The notes beneath the pieces were generated by a model. That model was not told the origin of the DNA, searched no databases, and saw nothing but the letters and a program-made list of their open reading frames with translations. Position numbers and translations under genes: made by a program. A stretch of 42,228 nt of DNA from Silvanigrella aquatica (GTDB lineage: Bacteria; Bdellovibrionota_B; Oligoflexia; Silvanigrellales; Silvanigrellaceae): the NCBI RefSeq assembly GCF_001907975.1, contig NZ_CP017835.1, positions 1 to 42,228 of the forward strand. The letters run 5' to 3'. Of this stretch, positions 1 to 9,465 are shown piece after piece (within the stretch, counting starts at the first letter, position 1; the number at the start of each line of letters is the position of its first letter).

Positions 1-2105
1 CCTCCTTCTCCTCCACTTCCTGATGCACCACCAAAGCACGAAAGCGAGCTATCAGAAGATGTATTTGAATTAGCTAACGAGAATATTTGTCCGCCAAATA
101 TAGTTGCGCTTCCCAGTCCACCATCAGACCCATTTTTTCCATGTTGCCAAGCATCAACATGATCGGCATTTGTGGGAACACAGCTCCAACTGTCTCCATT
201 TTGGTAGCAAAATTGGCCAGCTCTTCCTGATTGCCCCCCTCCAGCACCAGAACCATTTACATTTCCTGAAGTGCCTCCATTGCCGCCCCAAGAACTACCG
301 CCCCAGCTTCCACCCCATTTTGCACCAGCAGCGCCCCCTCCGCCTCCGCCAGCTCCGCCATTTGCTCCTGAGCAGCCTGTTACTTTAATACTCCAAACAT
401 TTGCAGGGACTTTCCATTGGTAATTTGATGGAACATTATAAATAAGACTTTTGCTGATACCATCAGCTAATTTATTACAGTCACTTCCTCTTTCCGAAGT
501 ACCTAAGTAATAAGAACATTGCTCTTTACTTAATGAAATTCCATTGCCCCGTTCATCAACTAAAATTAAAGTTTTCAAATTTCTTAAATAAGAATATGTA
601 AGGTTACTCAAATCTTTTACTGGCGTGTTTGAAATATCTAGGTATTGTAGATTTTTCATGTTTGAAAAATATAAACTGCTAGTTAATCCTTTTTGGGATA
701 CATTTGTATCATTGCAGCCATTCCCATGTAGGTCTAAATACGATAAATTAGTTAACTTAGACAGGTTTGGTATATCATCGATGATATTTATTTTTTCACA
801 CCCTCCAATAACATTGCGGTTATAATTATTTCTTATAGTCAATTTTGTTAGTATATTTTGATTTGATATGGAATCAAAATACTTATTTAATATCGAATCT
901 TTTATATTTGTATTTGATAAATCTAAAGAAGTGATTGAAGTTAAGTTGATAAGATTTTGGATATCATTTTCATCAACCATAGATAAATCATTGTTTGATA
1001 GATCAATGTTATTTATTTGAAGCAGATTCCCCATATCTTTTAAACTCGTAATTCCGATGTTCGAAGCTTTTAAGGATTTTAAATTTTTTAGATTCGCAAT
1101 TTCAGATATATTTTTGATATTTTTATTATTAGAAATATCCAATTCTTCAATATTAGGAAAGTTTTTTGATATAGCTTTCAGGTCATTAATATTTAAATTA
1201 CTTAATGTAATTGATTTTAAATTTTTTAGATTACTTAATACGTTTAGATCTTTATTACTAATTTTAGTTCCGGTTAAATTTAATCTTTCTAAATTTGGCA
1301 TGAATAGTAGTGCCCTAAGATCATTTAAATCAGTGTATGATAAATCAAGGCTTTTGATATTCTTAGCACCAGTTAAAGCATTTAAATTAAAAATTTTATC
1401 TGTAATAATTTTTGGATCTATTTTTAAATTTGCGCTTTGCTCTGGTTTATTTAACCATTTTGCCATTAAATTCAGATCTTTTAATGAAGTAAATTTAGAA
1501 ATAAAAGAATATATAGGGTCATTATTTGCTGCATAATATGCCATTGTTGGATTTAAAGTTATTGTGACTGTTTTACTGTCTTTTAGTATTTTTCCGTTAG
1601 AAAATCCTATGGCATTAATATTTATGTCGCATGATTTAAGATTATTTACATATGATGAATCAATTTTTATAAGAGAAGTTGAATTATCATAAGTAAATAT
1701 TTTGTCGCAATCTGTGTCTCCTTTTGAATCAATAGAAATATTCAATGAATCCCCAGTATTCAAATCTTTTTTCTGAATATTTATAGGTATTCCTTGATAT
1801 TCAATGAGATCATTATCTGAATCAAGCGCCGCTTCAAGACCACCGTTCCCTACGGCACGGTATAAATTTTTTGAGGTGTTTTCAGTTAATACCAAATTTG
1901 ATTTTGAACTTGCGTTTGAAATGCTATTTCTTTTGTAAAGAAGATCATTTGGGACAACAGCAGAAACTCCAAGACTTGGGCTTATAGCTACATTTGTATC
2001 TTCTGAATTTGAAGAATCTTTCTTTTTACCTTGACCAGAACACCCACAAACCAATAATAAAATAGGTAAAGCGATAAGTGTCAAATTATTTTTACTTAAA
2101 TACAT
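1..2105 (-). CDS. LRR and glycine-rich surface lipoprotein, N-terminal 701 residues (continues at 41943-42228)
   Basis: Starts at ATG 2103-2105 with GGAG six bases upstream and stays open to the left edge. A signal peptide ends in a lipobox-like LVCGC near residue 22, so it is probably a lipoprotein. Residues 60-235 may form an Ig-like domain (beta-rich look only). About ten leucine-rich repeats of 20-23 residues follow, roughly residues 250-520, with the pattern LxxLDLSNTxIxDL. From about residue 560 a VPANVW..KVTGC segment leads into a glycine-rich domain (GGAGGGGGG, WGGSWGG) of the kind seen in phage fibres and bacterial adhesins. The gene lies 42 bp after the coupling-protein gene and is probably the tail of the transfer operon. 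The frame continues at the right edge, giving 796 residues. A surface adhesion or recognition role is inference. Confidence 0.85.
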   Translation of the reverse strand, partial: MYLSKNNLTLIALPILLLVCGCSGQGKKKDSSNSEDTNVAISPSLGVSAVVPNDLLYKRNSISNASSKSNLVLTENTSKNLYRAVGNGGLEAALDSDNDLIEYQGIPINIQKKDLNTGDSLNISIDSKGDTDCDKIFTYDNSTSLIKIDSSYVNNLKSCDININAIGFSNGKILKDSKTVTITLNPTMAYYAANNDPIYSFISKFTSLKDLNLMAKWLNKPEQSANLKIDPKIITDKIFNLNALTGAKNIKSLDLSYTDLNDLRALLFMPNLERLNLTGTKISNKDLNVLSNLKNLKSITLSNLNINDLKAISKNFPNIEELDISNNKNIKNISEIANLKNLKSLKASNIGITSLKDMGNLLQINNIDLSNNDLSMVDENDIQNLINLTSITSLDLSNTNIKDSILNKYFDSISNQNILTKLTIRNNYNRNVIGGCEKINIIDDIPNLSKLTNLSYLDLHGNGCNDTNVSQKGLTSSLYFSNMKNLQYLDISNTPVKDLSNLTYSYLRNLKTLILVDERGNGISLSKEQCSYYLGTSERGSDCNKLADGISKSLIYNVPSNYQWKVPANVWSIKVTGCSGANGGAGGGGGGAAGAKWGGSWGGSSWGGNGGTSGNVNGSGAGGGQSGRAGQFCYQNGDSWSCVPTNADHVDAWQHGKNGSDGGLGSATIFGGQIFSLANSNTSSDSSLSCFGGASGSGGEG

Positions 2106-2147
2106 AAATAACTCCATTAATATAATTAAATTTATAAATTCTTTTGA

Positions 2148-4280
2148 CTAAAAATTTAAACTACCAAGATCTAAATTTATAGTTCCATCCGCTTCTGTGT
2201 CTTTTTTGTCTTCATTTTTTTTATTTATATTTTCATTATCTTTATTTATTTCTTCAGAATTCGCTAAAATTAAGACATTTTCATTTTGAATATTATTATT
2301 AATCTTGCTAATATCTGTTAACAAAGTTTCTAAATTTTGGTCTATTTTAGGTTGGTTAATTTCATTATTTATCGAATTAGAACCAAGTCCAATAGATAAT
2401 TCCTTAGATGGCCGTTTCATCCATTCTGGTTCCACACATTTTTGATAAGGACGCTTAATTGGAATAATAGGAAATCTAAGCTTAAATATGACTGGCATTT
2501 CAGAGATTTTAAGGAAAAATATTGCCCCGTTTTTTAAAGTTGCCGGTGGAATTGATGAAAGCTCTCCTGTGGAAATTGCATCTTCAACAACTTGTTCTTC
2601 AGATAATGACAAAGAATATTTTCCAGTAGTGCCCATCGAACGTGTTCTAGTTATTTTTTTATATCTATTTTTCCCAAACATCCTCACAAAATACTCAGCG
2701 TACTCTGGTGTTTCAGCTCTACCGACCATTTTAGATGAAAAAGCATTAAGAATTACTTCTGTACCACCATCTTTTTCGTATTTTTTACGAATAACTCCAA
2801 CTTCTTGGATGCCAACAAACATACAAACACCCATTCCCCTCAATAATTTTGCACCATTAGCTAATGATTTTACTCTAGGAATTGCTCCAAGCTCATCTAA
2901 AAATAGTCCTAATCTTCTTTCCCTTGATTCCGGTAAATTCAATGTTTCATTTACAAATAAATCAATTACAATTCCTGAAAAAAATCCTGAAATTTCAGGG
3001 TAAAGTTGCTTAAATGGTACGATCAAAAATAATGTTTTTTCTTCATCACCTTTCGCCCATTTTTTAATCGAAAATCCATTTACTGTTTGAGGCCAAGCAC
3101 GTGCTAAAATATCGAAATTTTGTAGACTGGCTCTGATATTTTGGAATATTCCCGAACTTGTTTCTCCAACTAAGAGTTTCCCTGTTTTTGGGTCATAGCC
3201 ACAATCACGGAGAGTTTGTAATCCCCCTGGATGGTATTCTTCCAAAATTCGTAAAATATTTTCGCTGCCAACTGTTTCTAGAACTTCATTCATGTTCCAA
3301 TCGTATGCTTTAGTTTTTTGAAGAAATTTTATTGCTCCAAGAGCAATATCTCGTGCTGCAAGAGCAAAAAAATCACCACTTCCGCCTGTAAGAGGTATTA
3401 ATTGACTTATAAACTCAATCGCTTCTAATTCTGTTGCTACATCTTCAGCAACATTCCATGAAGGAGACCTTGCATCAAATGGGGACAAAATTGTAACGCC
3501 TTCTTTTTCTCCTAAAAGTTCACAAAAATCCCCTTTGTTATCTAAAATTAGGGATCGATATTTTAATTCAAAAAACTGTAAAATTATTGGTGTTAGAAAT
3601 GCAGTTTTTCCTGCTCCCATTCCACCAATAATTAATAAATTTAAAACTTCGATATGTTTGGGCAGACGAAAATTTTTAAAAAATTTATATCCAGTTGAGT
3701 TCCTAACAAGTAGTTCTGTTACAAGTCTATTTTCAGCGCTTTTGATATCTCTAATTACTTCATTTCCTTCTTCTAGCTCTCTTATAGTTCCAACTTTATT
3801 TTGCTTTGATAAATACTCAAGACCCTGCAAAATTGGAGCTAAACCAAAGGTCAAAAATGATACGGATAATTTTGACGTTAAATCATATTTTTCATATTTA
3901 TTTTCTATTATTTTTGCATATTTAAAAAATTTATTGACATATCCAAACATAAATAATGATGAAATAAAAAACAAAAATATCATTATTATTTTGTAATTTG
4001 TTAAATAATGTTCTCTTAAATAAATGAAAGCCATATTATGATATGATGAAAAATTATCAAAACTTGGGAAATGATAGTTTTTCATCAAAAAATTAGACAT
4101 TGAAGACATTGTTATTACAGTTGGAATTCCAATATATGCAATTAAAAAAAGAAATATTATTAAAATATTTTTTTTCTTATAGTTGTTCAATTTATAAGAT
4201 GAAACTTTATAAGTTGAAAATACTAGAAAGAAAAAACATAAAATATAAATAGTAAAGAAAATATTTATCAATATATTCAT
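2148..4280 (-). CDS. Type IV coupling protein, TrwB/TraD/VirD4 family
   Basis: 710 residues. Hydrophobic segments lie at about residues 1-22, 38-58 and 96-114, followed by a cytoplasmic ATPase. The Walker A motif GGMGAGKTA is at 219-227, the DNKGDF segment at 247-252 and Walker B LGLFLDEL at about 457-464. The family links the relaxosome to the secretion channel and pumps DNA by ATP hydrolysis at the inner membrane. The ATPase resembles TrwB and F TraD more than RP4 TraG, which fits the MobF relaxase on this plasmid although the channel is Trb-like. The C-terminal 100 residues are low-complexity and rich in Asn, Lys and Glu. It follows virB4 and a small membrane protein on the same strand. 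Confidence 0.9.
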   Translation of the reverse strand: MNILINIFFTIYILCFFFLVFSTYKVSSYKLNNYKKKNILIIFLFLIAYIGIPTVITMSSMSNFLMKNYHFPSFDNFSSYHNMAFIYLREHYLTNYKIIMIFLFFISSLFMFGYVNKFFKYAKIIENKYEKYDLTSKLSVSFLTFGLAPILQGLEYLSKQNKVGTIRELEEGNEVIRDIKSAENRLVTELLVRNSTGYKFFKNFRLPKHIEVLNLLIIGGMGAGKTAFLTPIILQFFELKYRSLILDNKGDFCELLGEKEGVTILSPFDARSPSWNVAEDVATELEAIEFISQLIPLTGGSGDFFALAARDIALGAIKFLQKTKAYDWNMNEVLETVGSENILRILEEYHPGGLQTLRDCGYDPKTGKLLVGETSSGIFQNIRASLQNFDILARAWPQTVNGFSIKKWAKGDEEKTLFLIVPFKQLYPEISGFFSGIVIDLFVNETLNLPESRERRLGLFLDELGAIPRVKSLANGAKLLRGMGVCMFVGIQEVGVIRKKYEKDGGTEVILNAFSSKMVGRAETPEYAEYFVRMFGKNRYKKITRTRSMGTTGKYSLSLSEEQVVEDAISTGELSSIPPATLKNGAIFFLKISEMPVIFKLRFPIIPIKRPYQKCVEPEWMKRPSKELSIGLGSNSINNEINQPKIDQNLETLLTDISKINNNIQNENVLILANSEEINKDNENINKKNEDKKDTEADGTINLDLGSLNF

Positions 4281-4325
4281 AATATACTCACTTAAAGTAA
4301 ATGTTTATTCAATAAATCAATGCAA

Positions 4326-4685
4326 CTATTTTTGTAATCTGAGCTTTTCTGAAGATGCAGCAACAGAAATAGATGAATCCAAAATTTTATACTTATTTAT
4401 ATTATTAAAAACAGTGTTTTTAATTAACTTGAAATAAAACATAAAACAAAAAAAACATATAAAAACACCAAAATTATAATTAAAACTATAAAAATACTTA
4501 CTAAAATCAATAAGTATAACTTCACTTATTTTAAATTTTTGTATTATATATATAAGAGATAAAGTAAAACTAAAAATAAATATTAGCATATAAAAAAATA
4601 TTTCCATTATTTCAAGTATTGGAGAAATAAAATCTTCTAAAAAATAACAAGCCAATCTGTTAAATTTAATTATTTTACTATTCAT
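4326..4685 (-). CDS. Small membrane protein between virB4 and the coupling protein
   Basis: 119 residues, family not recognised. There are two clear hydrophobic segments, near residues 25-48 and 70-88, separated by a short charged loop, and a charged C-terminus ending in EKLRLQK. The gene sits 20 bp after virB4 and 45 bp before the coupling protein gene, on the same strand, so it is very probably co-transcribed with the transfer genes. The position suggests an inner-membrane accessory of the secretion or coupling machinery, but nothing in the sequence proves this. Confidence 0.6.
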   Translation of the reverse strand: MNSKIIKFNRLACYFLEDFISPILEIMEIFFYMLIFIFSFTLSLIYIIQKFKISEVILIDFSKYFYSFNYNFGVFICFFCFMFYFKLIKNTVFNNINKYKILDSSISVAASSEKLRLQK

Positions 4686-4705
4686 TCACATTTACCTCGT
4701 TTTGT

Positions 4706-7222
4706 TTAATATGTTTTATTTACCATCTGATATTGAATTATTTCAAAATAATCAACCCAATCTTGAGTTACATTTTTAAATTTCAACCATTCTGAAATCC
4801 ATTCGTTTTTATACTTCTTTATAAATTCACGAGCATTATTTATGTCTTCTTTATCTGCTACTCCGACAAATGATAATGTTAAAGAATCAAATAATATCTC
4901 AAACAATTTATTTCCTGATTCAGAACTTAAGTAATAATGTCTTTTTGGTTGTGCATTAGCTATAATATCAATTTGCTTTTCATTTAATCCAAATGATTGA
5001 TAAATTTCATAGGTCATTGGATTTTTCTTAGATGCTAAATGGTTTGGTAAATATATTTTTGTTTTGCAGGACTCAAGAATTACGGAAACTATTTCTGATT
5101 TATAAATTTCACTAACACTCTGTGTTGCAAATATTACTGCACAATTTTGTCTCCTTAATTCTCTGAGCCATTTTTCAATTTTTTTAGAAAAAACTTCATG
5201 CTTAAAGTAAGTCCATGCCTCATCTAATATTAATAACGTTGGGGAACCGTCCAAACTTTTTTCAATTTTTCTGAACATATAAGTCAATGCAGGAATTAAT
5301 ATTTGTTCGCCTTTATCCATGAGATCATTCATCTCAAAAACACAGAAACGAGATTCAGTAATAAAATCTTCGCTTCCATCAAACATATGACCATATCTAT
5401 TAACATCAACATATGGTTCTAATGCTTGTTTAACCGCATAATTTTGTACTTGACTAACAAATTTACTAAGTTTTCTTTCAGATGATTTAGTTGTTTCTTT
5501 AGACATTAATGTCAATACATCTGAAATAGATGTTTGTTCTTCTATTGAAACCGGTCTATTATGTTGTAAAGAAACAATTCCAGAAATCCATTCTTCAGCC
5601 CAACTTCTCCCATTAATATCGTCAATATCGGCTAAAGGACAAAAAGATATATTTTTACCTAAAATAATATCTTTTTCATTGTCTTTATTTGCCGAAAGTT
5701 CAAAAAATGACCCTCCTACTGCATTACAAAGTACGTATTGAGAACATAATTTATCAAAAACAAATACCTTTGAATTTTTATAACGAAACTGTTGGGCTGC
5801 AATAAAAGCGAGGAGTGCAGTTTTTCCTGAACCAGTAGAACCGATCATCAATGTGTGTCCAACATCTTTTACGTGTAAAGAACAGCGAAATGGCGTTCTT
5901 CCATATGACGCAGCGTAAAACATTGGGGGAGCTGGCTGACCTGTACTTTTATTATTATATTTGGGATTAGGATGTTCTGCTTCACCACTCCAAGCAGCAG
6001 TAAGTGGCATAATATGAGAAAGATTATGTGTCGAAATTAAAGGCTTCCTAACATTTGCATAAGCTACCGCTGGTATAGAACCTAGGTAAGCCTCAACGGC
6101 ATTTACACTTTCTATAGAACAAGGAAACCTTAAATTTTCCAATATTCGGATTATTTCTTTAGAATTATTTTCAATATTTTCTTCATCTTGATCCATCAAT
6201 ACTATTGATGATGAATAAAACCCGAATGATATTTCATTTTTCTGATTTTCATTAACAGCTCGATCCGCATCATTCGCCATTGAAATTGCATCAGATGAAA
6301 GATAAGTTGTTGAAGAGCTTGATCCCAATTTGTCGTTCATAATTGCTTTAAACGATGTTTTCGATTCATCCCAATCTTTTCTTTTATCTTCAATAAATTT
6401 TCTTGAAGTTGCTTGATCTAAAAATATAAATCTGCTTGAGAATCTAAACTCAAAAGACATATTATTTAAAGCATCTAGAATTCCTGTATGTAGATAGCTA
6501 GGAAAAGATTTAATTGTGATAACTTTAATTCTCTTATCACCAATTTTTGGCTTAAATCCACCAATAAAATCTTTTGATGCTAATATATAATCAATATACA
6601 TAGGAATGATTGGCATCGAAACTTTATGCCGTAATCCTGTTATGCAAAAATGAAGATAAGTTAACGTTTCTTCATCGTTTAACTTCCTTGTATAAATTAC
6701 AGAATCAAAAATATTAAAGAATCTATTTATTGAATCTTCAAATTTTATCAGTTCTTTTTCCATTCCACTTGGATTATGTTTATTGCGTTTATCATCGGCT
6801 TCAAAAATAAAATACATTTTTTTGGTTAAAATAGACGGTGGTGTATAGGTCAATGTTAAAAAATATTTATTTTCAAAACACAAACCATTAGATTCAAATG
6901 TCTGTCTCCTTGATGTGTCAATTAATCTTGTTACTGGATCAGGGAAATAGCATTCATTTTCGCTTGGATAATAAGTGACCTGAGTTCTAATCGTATCAAT
7001 ATGTGACATCCATCCATCACCTAATTTCATTAGAGCTGCATTTACCATATTGCTAATTTGTCCAAGCTCGTAATCAGTGGAACTTGAAAGATCTCTTCCT
7101 CGAATTTCATATGTTGTCGAAAATCCACCGCTTTTTAAAAAAATAATTCCATTATTTACAAAACCAATATAAGGTAAATAAGAATCAAAACCTCGCTCTT
7201 TTTTAAAAAATTTAGACCACAT
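4706..7222 (-). CDS. virB4: VirB4/TrbE family conjugal transfer ATPase
   Basis: 838 residues, normal length for the family. The N-terminal CagE/TrbE/VirB part has the TrbE-type order FPDPVTRLID then LTLTYTPP at about residues 94-129. The Walker A motif GSTGSGKTAL is at about 461-470 and Walker B TLLILDEAW lies near residue 650, followed by the RELRRQNCAVIFATQS segment. VirB4 energises pilus assembly and substrate transfer at the inner membrane. The gene follows virB3 by 48 bp in the order VirB11-VirB2-VirB3-VirB4, the same as trbB-C-D-E. Identification is firm. Confidence 0.96.
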   Translation of the reverse strand: MWSKFFKKERGFDSYLPYIGFVNNGIIFLKSGGFSTTYEIRGRDLSSSTDYELGQISNMVNAALMKLGDGWMSHIDTIRTQVTYYPSENECYFPDPVTRLIDTSRRQTFESNGLCFENKYFLTLTYTPPSILTKKMYFIFEADDKRNKHNPSGMEKELIKFEDSINRFFNIFDSVIYTRKLNDEETLTYLHFCITGLRHKVSMPIIPMYIDYILASKDFIGGFKPKIGDKRIKVITIKSFPSYLHTGILDALNNMSFEFRFSSRFIFLDQATSRKFIEDKRKDWDESKTSFKAIMNDKLGSSSSTTYLSSDAISMANDADRAVNENQKNEISFGFYSSSIVLMDQDEENIENNSKEIIRILENLRFPCSIESVNAVEAYLGSIPAVAYANVRKPLISTHNLSHIMPLTAAWSGEAEHPNPKYNNKSTGQPAPPMFYAASYGRTPFRCSLHVKDVGHTLMIGSTGSGKTALLAFIAAQQFRYKNSKVFVFDKLCSQYVLCNAVGGSFFELSANKDNEKDIILGKNISFCPLADIDDINGRSWAEEWISGIVSLQHNRPVSIEEQTSISDVLTLMSKETTKSSERKLSKFVSQVQNYAVKQALEPYVDVNRYGHMFDGSEDFITESRFCVFEMNDLMDKGEQILIPALTYMFRKIEKSLDGSPTLLILDEAWTYFKHEVFSKKIEKWLRELRRQNCAVIFATQSVSEIYKSEIVSVILESCKTKIYLPNHLASKKNPMTYEIYQSFGLNEKQIDIIANAQPKRHYYLSSESGNKLFEILFDSLTLSFVGVADKEDINNAREFIKKYKNEWISEWLKFKNVTQDWVDYFEIIQYQMVNKTY

Positions 7223-7270
7223 TTATACTTTACCTCGCATTTCAATCTCTCCAATTAATAATAAATCTTT

Positions 7271-7582
7271 TTAAAATTTAAATTTTTCTTTCAAAATATT
7301 TACTTTAGTTGTGGCGGAAACATAACCATCTGATAAAAAGTGACGAAAATATACTGAAAATATTTTTTCATCTTTTGCAAATGCTTTTTGCAAAAGAATA
7401 TGCGTCAAAGTTCCAAAAATGAGAGTTATCAAAGAAAAATAAAAATTTACACTTGCAAAAAGATATACAGCAATTAAAACCCAAAATAATAAATTTCTTA
7501 CAAACCATTGTGAAGGCATGCTAGATAAAACCGATGGTCTTATTAATGATTGATGTACATAACTAAAGTGCATATCTTCCAT
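7271..7582 (-). CDS. virB3: VirB3/TrbD family protein
   Basis: 103 residues, typical size. The N-terminus has the family pattern of a short segment (HQSLIRPSVL) before two closely spaced membrane helices at about residues 29-66. VirB3/TrbD is an inner-membrane partner of VirB4 needed for pilus assembly. The gene lies between the pilin gene (14 bp upstream) and virB4, which is the expected position. Length, hydropathy and context carry the call. Confidence 0.85.
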   Translation of the reverse strand: MEDMHFSYVHQSLIRPSVLSSMPSQWFVRNLLFWVLIAVYLFASVNFYFSLITLIFGTLTHILLQKAFAKDEKIFSVYFRHFLSDGYVSATTKVNILKEKFKF

Positions 7583-7596
7583 AATATTTTCCCTTT

Positions 7597-7908
7597 TTAA
7601 AATTGAGCGCCTAAAACAGTGCTTACAATTCCTTTAGCTCCAAGAATAATTGCTCCACCTATTACTGTTCCTATTAATCTTCTAAAACCAGCTTCTTTAT
7701 TATCTGATATTAAAAAAGCATATCCTGCCCATAAGAAACCAATTAAAATTAATGACCCTCCAACGTAGAATAAAGACTGCTGAATTTTGTCAATTGCCGA
7801 TTCCCAAGGTAAACCTGCTCCTGATGCACCACTCGATGAAAATGCTTTTGAAGACAAAAGAAACACTTGTGTAGAAAAATAAATGCGAACAACTTTTTTT
7901 AATAACAT
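7597..7908 (-). CDS. virB2: VirB2/TrbC family major pilin
   Basis: 103 residues. There is an N-terminal signal sequence with cleavage likely around residues 24-33 (AFSSSGASGA), then two hydrophobic segments separated by a short basic loop (SDNKEAGFRR), the classic VirB2 pilin layout. The mature protein would form the conjugative pilus. The TraF peptidase at 14223-14756 is the family that processes or cyclises such pilins in RP4-type systems, so the two probably act together. The gene lies between virB11 and virB3. Confidence 0.88.
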   Translation of the reverse strand: MLLKKVVRIYFSTQVFLLSSKAFSSSGASGAGLPWESAIDKIQQSLFYVGGSLILIGFLWAGYAFLISDNKEAGFRRLIGTVIGGAIILGAKGIVSTVLGAQF

Positions 7909-7926
7909 TTAAAATCTCCTTAATTT

Positions 7927-8865
7927 TTAATTAATCTCTTTGAAAAAATACTCACCATTCAAACAAGATACTTCTAATATTTCTTTAATTTTCCTCCCTT
8001 CATTAGTTTTTTGTATATTTACTATTATATTTATGGCTTCAGCAACCATATCAGGAACAGGAATAAATTGATGAGCCATCAAAATTTGTTCTATTTTTTT
8101 GATACCAGCCTTTGCATTATTTGCATGAACAGTTGCAATACCACCGCAATGTCCAGTATTCCAAGCCATAAGTAATGTAAAAGCTTCTATTGAACGTACT
8201 TCACCAACACAAATTCTATCTGGTCTAAATCGCATAATTGATTTTAATAAATCTTGCATAAATATTTTTTTTGTTGAACGAGCTATAAGTTTATTTTTAA
8301 TATCACATTGTAATTCTCTCGTATCTTCAATAATTGCCATTCTACAATTTGCATCAATTTCTGATATTTTTTTTAGTATTGCATTGGCGAATGTAGTTTT
8401 ACCAGAACTCGTAGCACCAACTATTAAAATATTTTTTCTATTTTTAATAATTTCATCAATGATTTTTGATTGATTTAAAGTCATTATTCCTAAATCTACA
8501 TATTCTTCTAAAGAGAATATTTTTACTGCTTTTTTACGAATTGAAAAACAAGGGGCTACAACTACAGGTGGTATCATTGCTTCAAATCGTGAGCCTTCAA
8601 CTGGTATTTCACCTCCTACAATAGGATTATCTGCATTAATAATTGTATCTAATGATGATGCCATTGTATTAATAATCATACTTGCTTTTTCATATCGAAT
8701 TTTTCCGACCATTTCCATATTCTCTCCATGTCTTTCGACCCATACATTTCCATCTGGATTCAACATAATTTCAACAACAGATGGATTTTCTAAATGCTGA
8801 AGTAAATCATTTCCTAAATCGAATTTTAATCTTTCCCAATTATCTTCATGTTTTTTATTAACCAT
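7927..8865 (-). CDS. virB11: VirB11/TrbB family secretion ATPase
   Basis: 312 residues. The N-terminus carries the TrbB-like VVEIMLNPDGNVWVER. The Walker A motif GATSSGKTT is at 150-158, with the following ATPase motifs RICVGEVRS and the His box GGIATVHANNA. VirB11/TrbB is a hexameric ATPase on the cytoplasmic face of the secretion channel. It heads the VirB11-VirB2-VirB3-VirB4 block, 18 bp before the pilin gene, and the order matches trbB-C-D-E. Identification is firm; the TrbB subfamily assignment rests on the N-terminal motif and gene order. Confidence 0.95.
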   Translation of the reverse strand: MVNKKHEDNWERLKFDLGNDLLQHLENPSVVEIMLNPDGNVWVERHGENMEMVGKIRYEKASMIINTMASSLDTIINADNPIVGGEIPVEGSRFEAMIPPVVVAPCFSIRKKAVKIFSLEEYVDLGIMTLNQSKIIDEIIKNRKNILIVGATSSGKTTFANAILKKISEIDANCRMAIIEDTRELQCDIKNKLIARSTKKIFMQDLLKSIMRFRPDRICVGEVRSIEAFTLLMAWNTGHCGGIATVHANNAKAGIKKIEQILMAHQFIPVPDMVAEAINIIVNIQKTNEGRKIKEILEVSCLNGEYFFKEIN

Positions 8866-8889
8866 AGTAGCCTCAATTATATAATTTAA

Positions 8890-9390
8890 TCACATTATAT
8901 TTACTGAAAATCCAATACTAAAATTATAATATATTGGATCATAAGCAGCTCTCCAGAATTTATTAGAGCCATATCCTGCTTCACTATCTAAATTAAAATT
9001 TAAATAATATGTTAGTGGCAACGAATACCCAAAATTAAATCCTCCACCAACTCCAAAATCATTAAAATATTGAATATGTCCTGCTAAACCAAAATAAAAA
9101 CCTTCTAAATGTTGATTAAACCAATATAATGTTCTTAAGTCCGCCCATTGATAACCATTTGCCCATGTGTGACCAATGCCAAAAGAAAAACCAACATTAT
9201 TCATGATGTCAGCTTTTATATTTCCGCCCCAAAATGGAGTAAAATTTCCTGTATCCATATCATTCATAGGAAAAAAAACAGCCGATGTACTAAGTGACAT
9301 TTCAGAATAAGCGAAAGTTTTTTCTGAAAATATAATTAAATTAGAACTTAATGCAGATATAATTAAATATTTTTTTAAATTTTTATTCAT
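8890..9390 (-). CDS. Small outer-membrane beta-barrel-like protein
   Basis: 166 residues. A signal peptide probably ends near residue 27 (TFA-YSE). The mature part alternates aromatic and glycine residues (GFSFGIGHTW, FYFGLAGHIQY, GVGGGFNFGY, YLNFNLDSEAG) and ends in a beta-like strand, as in eight-stranded outer-membrane barrels. I recognise no family. It lies 24 bp before virB11 on the same strand, so it is carried inside the transfer operon, where Trb systems have no standard beta-barrel component. An outer-membrane accessory or surface-exclusion role is possible; this is inference. Confidence 0.6.
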   Translation of the reverse strand: MNKNLKKYLIISALSSNLIIFSEKTFAYSEMSLSTSAVFFPMNDMDTGNFTPFWGGNIKADIMNNVGFSFGIGHTWANGYQWADLRTLYWFNQHLEGFYFGLAGHIQYFNDFGVGGGFNFGYSLPLTYYLNFNLDSEAGYGSNKFWRAAYDPIYYNFSIGFSVNIM

Positions 9391-9465
9391 ATTTATCCTC
9401 GTTTTGTTTTTGATTTTATAGAAAAGATGTTATATATAAATATAATCAAGAAAGGATATTTGATT

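Noticed and set aside
1057..1536. 159-codon plus-strand frame
   Set aside because: It lies opposite the leucine-rich repeats; its Phe/Leu/Ile-rich sequence is the mirror of the Leu/Asn/Lys-rich repeats.
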